A stretch of 64,000 bases of DNA from Micromonospora kangleipakensis (GCF_004217615.1 NZ_SHLD01000001.1:4650001-4714000); one strand, 5' to 3'; positions 1 through 10,763 are shown, counted from the stretch's first letter. Numbers and translations: made by a program. The notes: generated by a model not told the origin, from the sequence alone.

Positions 1-1
1 G

Positions 2-745
<744 letters not shown>

Positions 746-750
746 CCACC

Positions 751-826
751 GCGAGGTGGCCGCGCGGAACAGCTCCCGGGCGGCCACCTCGCCGTGCCCG
801 CGGGCCCCCGCCCGAGAGCTTTTTTC
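751..826 (+). terminator. Hairpins plus T-run after the GH1 gene
   Basis: A perfect 13-bp inverted repeat (751-763 with 780-792) is followed by a short GC hairpin (801-805 with 810-814) and a run of six T at 820-825. This is a good candidate for an intrinsic terminator of the GH1 gene. It ends just before the promoter region of the next gene. Confidence 0.6.
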
Positions 827-831
827 ATGCC

Positions 832-861
832 TTGACATAAGCACTTCACGAGTGTTCTCTC
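832..861 (+). promoter_or_regulatory. Candidate -35 region for the GH30 gene
   Basis: TTGACA at 832-837 lies about 70 bases before the GH30 start. The matching -10 at about 17 bp spacing (TTCTCT, 855-860) is poor, so an activator or another sigma factor may be needed. Only the -35 hexamer is convincing. Confidence 0.35.
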
Positions 862-905
862 AGTCATGGACATCGATGTGATGACTGACCCCGAAGGGAG
901 CACCC

Positions 906-2795
906 GTGCACCCCCCACCCCCCACCACCCGCCGCACGGCGGCCCGCGCCGCCCTGGCGCTCTGCCTCGTCGCCGGCACCGTCGCCCTCGCCCCGCCGGC
1001 GGCACACGCCGCCGGCGAGGCCGTCAACGTCTGGCTCACCACCACCTCGGACGCCGGCGGCCGGACCGTCACCCGGGGTCTGCAACTGCAGAGCCCGCTG
1101 AGCTTCACCCCCACCAGCGCGACCGCCACGCACACGATCACCGTCGACGAGAACGCCCGCTACCAGCAGTTCGAGGGGGCCGGCGCGTCGATCACCGACA
1201 CCACCGCGTACCTGCTTCGCGGTGGGCCGGTCAGCGCCGCCACCCGCGACGAGGTGATGCGCAAGCTGTTCAGCCCGACCGACGGCATCGGGCTGTCGTT
1301 CGTACGCAACCCGATCGGCGCGTCCGACCTGTCCCGGCCCGGCAACGTCTCGCTCGACGACACCTGCTGCGACCTGAACGACTTCGGGGCGAACGGCTAC
1401 GACACCAACGTCGAGCTGCTCACCGCGCAGGCCCGGCAGCTGAACCCGGGGCTGCGGGTGATGGTGGTGCCCTGGAGCGCGCCCGGCTGGATGAAGGACA
1501 ACGGCCGGATGGACCAGATGGGCTGGCTGAAGTACCAGTACTACGCCACCTACGCCCAGTACTTCGTCAAGACCATCCAGGCGTATGCGGCCCGCGGCGT
1601 CAAGGTCGACTACCTGTCGGTGCAGAACGAGCCGAACTGCTGCCAGGCGGGCAACCCGACCGCCATGGACTACCCGGGCATGAGCTGGAACTCCTCCGGC
1701 CTGGTCGAGCTGACCAAGAACTTCGTCTACCCGGCGTTCCGGGCCGCCGGCATCACCACCAAGGTCCTGGTGCACGACTGGAACTACGGCGACTACGGCA
1801 CCATCGGCTCCGGGCTGCTCGCCGACGGGGTGGTCCGCACCGACCCGCTCTTCGGCGGCATCGCCTGGCACGGCTACTGGGGCGACCCGGCCGTCGGCAG
1901 CCAGGTCCACGGCCAGTACCCGGCGGTGCCGCAGTTCAGTACCGAGCACTCCGGCGGTACCTGGATCGGCAACCAGCACAACGAGGACATGGTCGACATC
2001 GTGAACTACGCCCGGAACTGGAGCCGGAGCGCGGTCAAGTGGAGCCTCGCGGTCAACCAGTTCATGGGCCCGCACAACGGCGGCTGCGGCACCTGCACCG
2101 GCCTGATCACCGTGCAGGAGGGCGGCGCCCGCGCCGGGCAGGTCGACTACACGGTCGAGTACTACACCACCGGGCACCTGACGAAGTTCGTCCGGCCCGG
2201 GGCGTACCGGATCGACTCCACCGCCAACGGCACGGTGCAGAACGTCGCCTGGCGCAACCCGGACGGGTCCAAGGCGCTGATCGCGCACAACGGCGGCACC
2301 TCCGCCCAGTCGGTGAAGGTGGTCTGGGGCGGCCAGTCGTTCACCTACACCTTGCCCGCCCGAACGACGGCCACCTTCACCTGGTCGGGCACCCCGTCCG
2401 GCGGCGGCACCCCGACCGGCACGATCACCGGACTCGGCGGCAAGTGCCTGGACGTCACCGACAACAGCACCGCCGACGGCACCCCGGTGCAGATCTGGAC
2501 CTGCTTCGGCGGGCCGAACCAGCAGTGGACCCGGGCCGCCGACGGGACGCTCCGCTCGCTGGGCAAGTGCCTCGACGTCTCCGGCGGCGGCACCGCCGAC
2601 GGCACGAAGGTCCAGCTGTGGACCTGCAACGGCACCGCCGCCCAGCAGTGGGTGTGGACCGCCGGGCGGGACCTGGTGAACCCGCAGGCGAACAAGTGCC
2701 TCGACGTCACCGGCAACGCCTCCGCCGACGGCACGAAGGTGCAGATCTGGTCCTGCACGGGCGGCGCCAACCAGAAGTGGACCCTGCCCGCGTGA
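906..2795 (+). CDS. Secreted GH30 glycoside hydrolase with ricin-type lectin (CBM13) domain
   Basis: This 629-residue exported enzyme begins with an Arg-rich n-region, a hydrophobic stretch and an AHA-type cleavage site near residue 35. The catalytic part resembles family 30: SVQNEPN carries the likely acid/base Glu242 and FSTEHSG the likely nucleophile Glu347, followed by the beta-sandwich side domain. Residues about 505-629 form three beta-trefoil repeats with GKCLDV and QQW motifs, typical of ricin-B/CBM13 sugar binding. GH30 members act on glucosylceramide, beta-1,6-glucan, beta-1,6-galactan or xylan, and the substrate here is not determined. The GTG start at 906 fits the signal peptide. 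The neighbouring GH1 gene suggests extracellular breakdown followed by uptake and intracellular hydrolysis. Confidence 0.88.
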   Translation: MHPPPPTTRRTAARAALALCLVAGTVALAPPAAHAAGEAVNVWLTTTSDAGGRTVTRGLQLQSPLSFTPTSATATHTITVDENARYQQFEGAGASITDTTAYLLRGGPVSAATRDEVMRKLFSPTDGIGLSFVRNPIGASDLSRPGNVSLDDTCCDLNDFGANGYDTNVELLTAQARQLNPGLRVMVVPWSAPGWMKDNGRMDQMGWLKYQYYATYAQYFVKTIQAYAARGVKVDYLSVQNEPNCCQAGNPTAMDYPGMSWNSSGLVELTKNFVYPAFRAAGITTKVLVHDWNYGDYGTIGSGLLADGVVRTDPLFGGIAWHGYWGDPAVGSQVHGQYPAVPQFSTEHSGGTWIGNQHNEDMVDIVNYARNWSRSAVKWSLAVNQFMGPHNGGCGTCTGLITVQEGGARAGQVDYTVEYYTTGHLTKFVRPGAYRIDSTANGTVQNVAWRNPDGSKALIAHNGGTSAQSVKVVWGGQSFTYTLPARTTATFTWSGTPSGGGTPTGTITGLGGKCLDVTDNSTADGTPVQIWTCFGGPNQQWTRAADGTLRSLGKCLDVSGGGTADGTKVQLWTCNGTAAQQWVWTAGRDLVNPQANKCLDVTGNASADGTKVQIWSCTGGANQKWTLPA

Positions 2796-2834
2796 GCGGA
2801 CGCCGGGCCGGCGCGGTGTCGCCGGCCCGGCGGC

Positions 2835-4097
2835 TCAGCGGGCGCGCGAGCGGGGGCGGCGGGCCGGGCGCGGCGGCGTCGTGGTCACCCGGGCGACCGG
2901 GCCGCGGGGCACACCGCCGTCGCGCAGCAGCCGGGCCATCGGCAGGGTGGCCGCGCCCATCGCGACCGCGTCCGGTCCGAGCTGGCACAGCTCGATCGAG
3001 GTCTGCGCGTACGGCTGGCGCAGCGCGTGCCGCGCGGTGGCCTCGCGGATCTGCGGCAGGTACCGCTCCCCCAGCGCCAGTCCGGCCCAACCGCCCAGCA
3101 CCACCCGCTCCGGATTGAAGAGGTTGACCAGCGTCGCCACGCCCGCGCCGAGGTAGCCGACCGTCTCGTCGAGCACCTTCTCGGCGGTCCGGGTCGAGGA
3201 GCGCAGCAGCTCGCCGAAGGCGCTCTCCTCGTCGCCGCCGACCGCCGGGCGACCCCGGTTGGCCTGCCGGAACCGATCGAGGACCCCCTCCGCCCCGACG
3301 TACGCCTCCAGGCAGCCGAGGTTGCCGCAGCGGCAACGGCGACCGCCGTACACGATCGTGGTGTGGCCCCACTCGCCGGCGCTGCTGTGCGCGCCCCGGT
3401 AGCCGACCCCGTCGGCCACCACGCTCGCCCCGATCCCGGAGCCGACCAGGGCGATGACGGCGTGCCGGGCGCCCCGGCCGGCGCCGAACCACATCTCGGC
3501 CTGGCCGAGAGTCTTCGCGCCGTTGTCGATGTGCACCGGGATGTCGGTGCCGGCGCGCAGCATGGCGCCCAGCGGCACCCCGTCCCAGCCGAGGGTCTGG
3601 GCGTGCACGACGGCGTCGGCGGTCCGCTCCACCGTCCCGGAGACCGCCACGCCGAAGCCGAGCACCGAGGCCGGGTCGACGCCGGCCTGCTCGACGACCG
3701 CGCCCAGCCCGTCCAGCAGGTGGGCGGCCACGGCGTGCGGGTCCGGCTCGGCCGCGGCGATGGGGTACTCCGCCTTCGCCAGTGCGGTCATCGCCAGGTC
3801 GAAGAGCTCGACCTGGACCCGGGTCTCGCCGACGTCGGCGCCGACCAGGTAGCCGTAGCCGGGGGCGACCCGCAGCAGCACCCGGGGGCGGCCGCCGTCG
3901 GAATCGACCGAGCCGGCCTCCTCGACGATCCCCTCACTGATCATCTCGCCGACCAGGTTGCTCACGCTGGCCAGGCTCAGCGCGGTGCTCTGCCCCAGCT
4001 CGTAGCGGCTGAGCGGGCCGTCGAGCCAGATCCGGGTGAGCAGCACCGAACGGTTCGCGCGGCGCATGTCGCGCACGGTGGTGCGTCTGGCGTCCAT
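2835..4097 (-). CDS. ROK-family transcriptional repressor
   Basis: A 420-residue regulator of the NagC/XylR/Mlc type. An N-terminal winged helix-turn-helix (about residues 10-75) precedes a sugar-kinase-like ROK domain with the GHTTI histidine and the zinc motif CRCGNLGC (about residues 255-262). ROK repressors bind operators near sugar-catabolic genes and release DNA when a sugar binds. The ATG at 4097 is chosen because homologous sequence begins there; an in-frame upstream start would add only low-complexity residues. It converges on the GH30 gene and is the natural candidate to control the GH30/GH1 locus. That link is inferred from position. Confidence 0.85.
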   Translation of the reverse strand: MDARRTTVRDMRRANRSVLLTRIWLDGPLSRYELGQSTALSLASVSNLVGEMISEGIVEEAGSVDSDGGRPRVLLRVAPGYGYLVGADVGETRVQVELFDLAMTALAKAEYPIAAAEPDPHAVAAHLLDGLGAVVEQAGVDPASVLGFGVAVSGTVERTADAVVHAQTLGWDGVPLGAMLRAGTDIPVHIDNGAKTLGQAEMWFGAGRGARHAVIALVGSGIGASVVADGVGYRGAHSSAGEWGHTTIVYGGRRCRCGNLGCLEAYVGAEGVLDRFRQANRGRPAVGGDEESAFGELLRSSTRTAEKVLDETVGYLGAGVATLVNLFNPERVVLGGWAGLALGERYLPQIREATARHALRQPYAQTSIELCQLGPDAVAMGAATLPMARLLRDGGVPRGPVARVTTTPPRPARRPRSRAR

Positions 4098-4497
4098 CTC
4101 CGCCCACCTCTCCCCTGTCACCACCCGCGCCGGCCCGGATGCGTCACCCCAGATTAATGCCATGAACCAAGCAGCGAAGAAGGCGCCGGCCGGGTGGCCC
4201 TGGCCGCGCTGCCCTGACGGGGCCGACGCGTCATCGGCCGCCCGGCTCCGGTCCGGTCCAGCCGGCCGTGATCAGGTCCTGGTCACCGTCGCAGCGGTCG
4301 ACGTAGCCGAGCAGGCACGCCAGAACGGCAGCCCGGCTGGCTTACGCTGAGTATGATCGTCTCGCCGGCCTGAGCGGGCCGCGCCCGGCCGACGGCGGCG
4401 ACCGCCACCTGACCGCCACGGGGTGGCAGAAGCCAACATCATCCCTACGACATTTTCCCACCCCGACCAACCCGGCCGACGTTAGTGGACACGGCAC
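4098..4497. other. Non-coding stretch before the IS630 element
   Basis: I see no convincing gene here. The interval holds the ROK upstream region and then neutral sequence up to the TA at which the IS630-type element is inserted. Confidence 0.5.
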
Positions 4498-5636
4498 TAG
4501 TGCGGTGCGCCAGAAATTCGCCTGATAAGTGGGTATGGTGGTGGGATGCCGAGGACTGGGCGTCCCACCCCGCCGCTGACGTTGACCGATGAAGAACGTG
4601 CGACATTGACCCGATGGTCGCGGCGGGCGAAGACGGCGCAGGTCCTCGCGATGCGCTCCCGGATCATTCTGGCCTGCGCCGATGGCGGCTCGAACACTGA
4701 TGTGGCAACGGCACTGGGTGTTCATCTGTCCACGGTGGGGAAATGGCGTCGCCGATTTTTGAAGCTGCGGCTGGACGGACTGATCGACGAGCCGCGGCCG
4801 GGTCGTCCTCCGTCCATCGGTTTGGACCGGGTCGAAGAGGTCGTCGTCGCCACCTTGGAGCAGACGCCACGTAACGCCACCCACTGGTCGCGTACCTCCA
4901 TGGCGGAGGAGTCCGGACTGTCGAAGTCCACCGTCGGACGGATCTGGCGGGACTTCGGCCTCAAGCCGCATCTGGCCGACACGTTCAAGCTCTCCACGGA
5001 TCCGCAGTTCATCGAGAAGGTCGTCGACGTGGTCGGGCTCTACCACAACCCGCCCGAACGGGCCGTGGTGCTCTGCGTGGATGAGAAGTCGCAGATCCAG
5101 GCCCTGGACCGGTCCCAGCCGGTGCTGCCGATGATGCCCGGCATGCCCGAACGCCGCACCCACGACTACGCCCGCAACGGCATCACCAGCCTGTTCGCCG
5201 CGTTCAACATCGCCGACGGCACCGTCATCGGCGAACTGCACCGCCAGCACCGCGCGACCGAGTTCAAGAAGTTCCTGGCCACGATCGACAAAGCCGTGCC
5301 AGCCGATCTGGACGTGCACCTGGTCTGCGACAACTACGGCACCCACAAGACCCCCGCCGTGCGGGCGTGGCTGGCCCGCCATCCCCGCTTCCACATGCAC
5401 TTCACACCGACCGGTTCCTCCTGGATCAACCAGGTCGAACGCTGGTTCGGCTACCTCACAGAGCAGAAGATCCGCCGCGGCGCCCACAAGAGCGTTCACA
5501 GCCTGGAAGCCGACATCCGCACCTGGATCGCAGACTGGAACACCAACCCCAGGCCCTTCACCTGGACCAAGACCGCCGAGGAGATTCTCGAATCACTCGC
5601 ACGATTTTGTAGGCGGATTTCTAGCGCAGCACACTA
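4498..5636 (+). mobile_element. Complete IS630-type insertion sequence
   Basis: The element spans 4500-5634 and is flanked on both sides by TA (4498-4499 and 5635-5636), the target duplicated by IS630/Tc1-mariner elements. The left end starts GTGCGGTGCGCCAGAAATTC and the reverse complement of the right end starts GTGTGCTGCGCTAGAAATCC. The two ends match at 20 of 24 positions. One transposase gene fills the element, with no disruption, so it may be active. Confidence 0.9.
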
Positions 5637-5637
5637 G
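4546..5637 (+). CDS. IS630-family transposase
   Basis: A 363-residue DDE transposase. It has an N-terminal helix-turn-helix (residues about 45-75), a second HTH near 115-135, and the catalytic residues Asp179 (CVDEK), Asp262 (CDNYGTHK) and Glu298 (NQVERWF) that mark the IS630/Tc1-mariner family. The frame is intact. The termination codon TAG at 5635-5637 is formed by the TA target duplication plus the first flanking base, so the insertion site itself supplies the stop. Confidence 0.93.
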   Translation: MPRTGRPTPPLTLTDEERATLTRWSRRAKTAQVLAMRSRIILACADGGSNTDVATALGVHLSTVGKWRRRFLKLRLDGLIDEPRPGRPPSIGLDRVEEVVVATLEQTPRNATHWSRTSMAEESGLSKSTVGRIWRDFGLKPHLADTFKLSTDPQFIEKVVDVVGLYHNPPERAVVLCVDEKSQIQALDRSQPVLPMMPGMPERRTHDYARNGITSLFAAFNIADGTVIGELHRQHRATEFKKFLATIDKAVPADLDVHLVCDNYGTHKTPAVRAWLARHPRFHMHFTPTGSSWINQVERWFGYLTEQKIRRGAHKSVHSLEADIRTWIADWNTNPRPFTWTKTAEEILESLARFCRRISSAAH

Positions 5638-5804
5638 CAGTCTGACGTGCGCTGGCGTGCCCGCCGTCACGTCCAGGAGGTCACCGCCGTTGCCGCCCGG
5701 CTGCCGGCTGGTGGGTGTTCTGGGAAGCAGAAATACCCCTCGAAAAGGTCCGCGAATGGGTCGACCGGGGTGACCGGCACGCGCCGTGGCATCTCGCGTG
5801 CTCG

Positions 5805-6276
5805 CTGGAGGCTCAGGGGGCGACCGGCGCGGCCGGCGACCTCGGGCACATCCTGGCCCCGCACGCGGGCGACGTGCTCTGCCGCTGCGGCAACAGCGGG
5901 CGCTGGAGGCCGTGGCCAGCGGCCCCGCCATCGCCGCGAAGTTCCGCGCCGTCGGCCTCGACGCGACGAACGCCGCCGACGTGGTGGCCCTTGTGCGGGC
6001 CGGCAGCCCGGTCGCGGGCCAAGCCGTGCGGCAGGCCGGCCGGGACATCGGCGAGGTGCTCGCTGCGGGCGTCAGCCTGTTCAACCCGTCGCTGATCGTG
6101 GTCGGCCGGGCGCTCGCGCAGGCTGGCGAGATGCTGCTGACGGGCGTGCTGGAGCCGATCTACCGTCGCTCGCTGCCGCTGGCCACCGAGCGCCTGCATA
6201 TCGTCACCTCACAGGCCGGCGCGAACGCGGGCGTCATCGGCGCCGCGACGATGGTCGTCCAGCATGCCTCTCCCCC
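5805..6276 (+). pseudogene. Truncated, frameshifted ROK-family protein
   Basis: Two frames together encode the back half of a ROK protein. The first gives GAAGDLGHI and CRCGNSG (to about 5895). After a shift, the second continues LEAVASG through FNPSLIVVGRA and ends around GVIGAATM near 6265. The N-terminal half, including any DNA-binding domain, is missing. Either the gene was destroyed around the time the IS630 element entered just upstream, or only this fragment was imported. No natural stop follows the homology. It is not expected to be functional. Confidence 0.75.
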
Positions 6277-6462
6277 ACCGCACTGGATCGCGAGCTGGCC
6301 TGAACCATTCGTCGTGAGCGCTCACCCGACACTCACCTCGCTGACGAGGACGGCGCTCAAGTCGGCACCTGCGTGCCCTGTTCAGTGGGGCCGAGGCTCT
6401 GCTGCGGACGGCTGGGCCGGCAAACCGGTACCCGGCCGTCCGCGTTCTGACCGCTGGCGAAG

Positions 6463-7960
6463 CTACCGGTCCAGCGGCTCGATCCAGATGTTGCGGTACT
6501 GGACCGGATTGCCGTGGTCCTGCAGTCGGATGGCACCCGTCGCCGGGCCCTCGGGCCGGCTGCCGCCAGTCGGGCCGAGGATCTCGACGTCGTCGTGCAC
6601 CCTGACGCCGTTCCACACCACGGTGACGCGGGGGTTGTCGACCTTGTTGCCGGCGGCGTCGTAGCGGGCCTGCCGGTAGACGATGTCGTACGTCTGCCAG
6701 GTCTGCGGCGCCAGCGCCGCGTTCACGTCGGGGGCCTTCTGGGTGTAGATGGCCGCGGCGTCGTTGGTCTGCGGCGGGTCGATGCCGAAGGAGTCCAGCA
6801 CCTGGATCTCGTAGCGATCCTGCAGGTACACCCCACTGTTGGCGCGCGCCTGGCCGGTCACGTCCGGCGGGTACAGCGGCAGGTTGAACTCCACGTGCAG
6901 CCGGAAGTCGCCGAAGGCCTGCACCGTGCGCAGGTCCCCGTTGCGCACCGTCATGGCGCCGTCGGCGATCGCCCACTCCGGTTCGCGCCCGTCGCTGTGC
7001 TGCCACTCGGTGAGCGCGCCACCGTTGAACAGCGTGATGCGCTTGCCGTGCGGCCGGACGGCGAGCACGTCCAGGTTCACGTGCCCGGAGTCCGCAGCCT
7101 CCTTGCGGTACTCGACCACGTTGCGACCCTTGTTCAGGCGCGCGGTGGTGGTGACGGTGCCCCACTCTTCCCAGGTCACGGTGGAGGGGAAGACCGTCTG
7201 CTCGACCCGTTCACCGTTGACGTACAGGCTCAGCTGCTTCTCGCCCAAGTATGGGTTCGGGCCGTTGCTGTAGCGCATCGCCAGGTCGTACGTCCCGGCC
7301 TCGCGGACATCGACGGAGATTCTGGTCGACGAGCCCTCCTGGGCGAACCCGGCGGCGAAGCCGGCGCCGGAGTAGGCGGCGTGGTCGGTCGCCATGCCGA
7401 CGCCGGCCGTACGGCCCTCCTCGGCCTCGAAGAAGGTTTGCGGCTGCACCACCCGGCCCGGGATCTCGTTGAGCGTGTACCAGGCCTCAGTGTTCCACAG
7501 CTCCTCGCCGCCGGAGGAAGAGAACGGACGCGGGGAGCGCACGTGCACCACGCGGTTCTGCTTCAGGCCCGGGATCTGGACTTGACGGTGCGGCCGTCGG
7601 CCGACAGCTCGGCATTGGTCACCTTGAGCGTCTCCAGCTCGAGCTTGGGACCGCCGTACTGGCTCGTCGCGCCGTAGCGCCACTGCGTCACCTGGTACGA
7701 GTCGGCGAGTTCCTGCGCGGTCTCGGCCGACAGCGGCTTGGTGTACTCCAGCTCGAACCCGACGTGGCGCTGCGTCTCGGCACTGACCACGCGCCCCGGG
7801 TCGGCCGGCTCGTGCTGGCGTCGGTGAGCTCCACCAGGGGGCGTGTACCCGGGGCTGCTCGACGGCACTCAGGATCTGCAGCCCGAACACCTGCACGGCT
7901 CCGAGTTCCACGAGCAGTACCTGCGCACCGCGCCCGACCCCGGGCGGCTGGCCCAACCTG
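6463..7960 (-). pseudogene. Broken secreted sugar-hydrolase-like gene: CBM6/35-like plus DUF1080 domains
   Basis: The longest intact part (about 7560 down to 6463) encodes a carbohydrate-binding CBM6/CBM35-like domain (FEAEEGR... GTYDLAMRYSNG...) followed by a complete DUF1080, 3-keto-disaccharide-hydrolase-type domain (LFNGGALTEW..., ending NIWIEPLD). The upstream part is in another frame (HVGFELEYTKPL... to about 7590), and a third frame is needed before that. This points to at least one frameshift near 7590 and a missing N-terminus. Related full-length proteins usually combine ThuA or PQQ-type domains upstream. It is likely a relic of the glycan locus. Sequencing indels cannot be excluded. 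Confidence 0.75.
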
Positions 7961-8116
7961 GTCCGCGCCTAGCTCCATCGTCGAGCCGCTGCCCAGCCGG
8001 CGGCCGCGGCGCCGGACAGCGCCGCGGCCGTCGACTTCAGGACCGACTCAGCGCCCCGGTACGCCATTCCCAGTCCGAGTCGGCGTCGAAGTTGAATTGG
8101 CAGGGCGTGGGATACG

Positions 8117-8147
8117 AGACCCCGCCGCACGGTGTGCGGCGGGGTCT
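8117..8147 (-). terminator. Strong GC hairpin downstream of the ScyD-like gene
   Basis: A 14-bp perfect stem (8117-8130 with 8134-8147) closes on a 3-base loop, about 65 bases after the stop of the minus-strand gene. There is no T-run, as is common for actinobacterial terminators. Confidence 0.6.
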
Positions 8148-8211
8148 GCTCACGCGCCGCTGCCGCCACGATCCAGTCAGCAGCAAGGCGTCGAGTGCTG
8201 GGGCGACGACC

Positions 8212-9273
8212 TCAGGGCGTGAAGGTCACCACCGACCCGTTACCGAAGGCATCGACGGTTGCGTACAGCCTTCCGTTGGCCCACTCGAGTGCGGCCGGGG
8301 TCGGCACTTCTGCAAACGGCTCAGCACCGCCAGCAGAGACGGTGGAGATGCGATTGCCGAACATCTCCGCGACGTAGATGGTGCCGTCGGGAGCGACGGC
8401 GAGGTTCGTCGCGGTGAGGAAGCCCCCGGCGACCTCCGCGACGTGACCGGTGGCGAGGTTGACCGAGTAGACCGAGCCGCGGGCGCCGAGGCTCGGATCC
8501 TCCGGGCCGCCGGGCAGGCTCGACACGTAGAGCAGACCGTCCGGACCGAGCTCGACATCCGTGGGTACCGGCTCGAAGTTGTAGGTCTTGCCGACGGTGC
8601 ATTCGGGCAGCCCGATGCCGGCAGCAACCTCTGCGGTGACTACGAACGGCTGGGGCGGCAGCACCGCGACCGTGCTGATTCTGCCGTTGGGTGCGACGCG
8701 GACGATATCGTTACCTGCCGCATCGCCGACGATGCGCGACCCGTCCGGCAGGATCGCGACGGAGTACGGGTGGGACTCGACAATCCCGGGGTAGGGATCG
8801 CCGCCGATTTCCACCGGCACCTGCTCCGCGCACCCCGGTGCGAGCCCCTGGAAGCCATAGCTGTTGACCTGGTCCGGGTTGACGGTTGCCTCATACTCGC
8901 CGACATCGCCGAGAGCCCGTACCTTCCCGCTGGCCAGAACGCGCCTCACCTCGGCGAAGAATCCGTCCTCACTCTCACCACTGGTGGTGAAGGTCACCGT
9001 TCCCGGCCCGTCCGCGGCAACACCCGCGATCTCCGCGCCGGGCGTCGACACGAGGTCGGTCGTACCCTTCTTTCCCACCGCCGTCAGCTTCCCCGCGAAG
9101 GACTGGGAGACGTAGACCGTCCCGTCACTACCCACCGCCAGCTGGAGCGGCCCGGCCAGACCGTCGACGATCGGGGCGGATGCGGTTGCGGCCGCCGCGG
9201 GCGTCGCCGAAGGCAACACCAACGCCATGGCCGCGACGGCCACGACGGCCGCGTGTGAACGTCTTCGTACCAT
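8212..9273 (-). CDS. Secreted ScyD/ScyE-family beta-propeller-like protein
   Basis: A 353-residue exported protein with a clear signal peptide (RRRSHAAVVAVAAMALVLP then ATPAAAA). The mature part holds repeated strand motifs such as GPLQLAVGSDGTVYVSQSF, SVAILPDGSR, DVELGPDGLLYVSSLPGGP and NLAVAPDGTIYVAEMFGN, typical of ScyD/ScyE and NHL/SMP30-like propellers. The biochemical role of the secreted actinobacterial members is unknown. The ATG at 9273 places the signal peptide at the N-terminus; an upstream in-frame start would add an implausible leader. It stands alone, with a strong hairpin behind it. Confidence 0.85.
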   Translation of the reverse strand: MVRRRSHAAVVAVAAMALVLPSATPAAAATASAPIVDGLAGPLQLAVGSDGTVYVSQSFAGKLTAVGKKGTTDLVSTPGAEIAGVAADGPGTVTFTTSGESEDGFFAEVRRVLASGKVRALGDVGEYEATVNPDQVNSYGFQGLAPGCAEQVPVEIGGDPYPGIVESHPYSVAILPDGSRIVGDAAGNDIVRVAPNGRISTVAVLPPQPFVVTAEVAAGIGLPECTVGKTYNFEPVPTDVELGPDGLLYVSSLPGGPEDPSLGARGSVYSVNLATGHVAEVAGGFLTATNLAVAPDGTIYVAEMFGNRISTVSAGGAEPFAEVPTPAALEWANGRLYATVDAFGNGSVVTFTP

Positions 9274-9449
9274 GCTTGACCCCCTGTTGGACATGCTTGT
9301 CCCCCTGTGGCGCGCCCATCGCGCCGGGCAATTGTCACTGCACATAGGACCTGCCGTTCCGCATCGGTCACCATTCAGACAGCGCCGACCTCAAGGACGA
9401 CCGCAAGGAGGGGTACGACGCCGTCGGCGAGGTGCCTGTAGCTGGCCAA

Positions 9450-10148
9450 CTAGGGCGGCGGCGACGGCTGTTCGGGTGGGCGCCCGCGGGCGCGGGCCGC
9501 GTGGAAGATGGCGATTCCGGCTAATTGGCGGCGCCCCAAGGGGCTCCGCCAGGGCGTCGAGTAAGAGGCGTCGCGATCATCGACGATGATTCGATCGATG
9601 TCATCCCACCGGGTGCCCGTCTCCCCCGTCGCGACCGCGGTGTCCAGCGACCAGCGAGCAACGAGGGCTCGAGTACAGCGTGTCGTCGTCAAGGGCTAGC
9701 TCGTCGGCGAGGAAACGCTGAGGACCGAAGAGCAGCACGTAGAGCGCCACCCAGGGCACCACCACCCAAATCGTCAGGCGCGCGAGCAAGTACGTTGCCG
9801 CCGGCAGCCGGCGAAGCCGCTGGCGAATTTCATCCAGACTCAGGTCCGGACGCACAACAGGCACGCCCAGCGTTTCTTCACACAACCGCTGCACGACCAA
9901 CCTGGAGCGCCGGCGTCGGCGCAGGAGCCGATACGCCAACCCGGGCAGCGACACCCTCGGCCTCGTGTGGGCTCGCCCCTCCGCGACGACCAGCGCACAA
10001 CGGCGAACCCGCTCCCTGGCCGCGTCATAGAACTCGGGCCCACCGAGGTGGATCATCGAAAAGAGGATGAACGGGGAGGTGTCTCCCGGCACGCCAAGCG
10101 GATGACCGCACTGCGCACATCCATGCCGGTGACCTGGATGATCTGCAC
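9450..10148 (-). pseudogene. Frameshifted TraB/PrgY-like membrane protein
   Basis: Three frames give one recognisable protein. VQIIQVTGMDVRSAVIRL starts at a GTG at 10148, then (shift near 10080) ILFSMIHLGGPEFYDAARERV...VVAEGRA and a hydrophobic segment (LTIWVVVPWVALYVLLFGP). After a shift near 9670, WDDIDRIIVDDRDA and a short tail follow. The pattern of a start like VxxxxHLG..FY, then VVAEG and DRxxVDDRD late in the protein, resembles TraB-type proteins, although the assignment is tentative. It lies directly behind the acetyltransferase on the same strand. At least two indels make it non-functional unless they are sequence errors. Confidence 0.55.
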
Positions 10149-10178
10149 CGCGACCCCTGACTGACCGCTGCACGCCAA

Positions 10179-10697
10179 TCATTTCGCCGCGGGGATTTCC
10201 TCCAGCGGTAGCTTTAGGACCTGCTCGTGGTTGAACATCTGTCCTGTGGGTTGGAAGCCGTACCGCTGGTAGAAGCCCATCGGCGAGCCCTCTCCCGGGA
10301 CCACGCTCGTCACCAACACATCCGCGCCCGGGCGGGTCTTCACATACGCGACCACACAGTCCAGGGCCGCGCGACCGTAGCCGCGGCCTTGGAAACGCGC
10401 GTCGATCAGCAGCCGCCAGAGGTAGTAGCGCCAAGGAATGTGGGGACTACCAGGGGGAACGTCATCGCCGAGCATCACGAAGCCCACCGGGGCCTCTCCC
10501 GAGTAGACGGCCCGGTACCACGGATTGGCGTGCGGAGTGGCTGCTGCTTCGACAAGCGATTGCCCGACGCCGTCAACGAAGGCCTCTTGCCCCGCCGCTA
10601 CTCGCAAGCCCTCGATAGACACACGAGTGCTCTCCGTGATCACATGCAACGTCACCGGTTCAGACGCCTCAGACGAGCGACGGTCCGCCGAGTTCAT
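10179..10697 (-). CDS. GNAT-family N-acetyltransferase
   Basis: A 172-residue acetyltransferase. The acetyl-CoA loop is RFQGRGYGRAAL (Q/RxxGxG/A), preceded by the beta-4 strand YYLWRLLIDA and followed by the beta-5 strand VLVTSVVPGEGSPMGFYQRYGF, which is characteristic of the fold. The overall form is closest to spermidine/diamine-type acetyltransferases, but the substrate cannot be predicted. The ATG at 10697 is chosen over a start 8 codons upstream because the N-terminus then fits the family length. Its stop overlaps a possible downstream ATG, and one of the oriented boundary repeats begins about 65 bases upstream of its start. Confidence 0.85.
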   Translation of the reverse strand: MNSADRRSSEASEPVTLHVITESTRVSIEGLRVAAGQEAFVDGVGQSLVEAAATPHANPWYRAVYSGEAPVGFVMLGDDVPPGSPHIPWRYYLWRLLIDARFQGRGYGRAALDCVVAYVKTRPGADVLVTSVVPGEGSPMGFYQRYGFQPTGQMFNHEQVLKLPLEEIPAAK

Positions 10698-10763
10698 GAC
10701 CTCATCATCGCGCAATCGCACCCTGCGATGAGACCACCGACCGACTCACATCCCACGGCTGAA

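Noticed and set aside
864..2288. Long minus-strand open frame opposite the GH30 gene
   Set aside because: It is a GC-rich antisense shadow. The plus-strand frame has signal peptide, catalytic motifs and lectin repeats.
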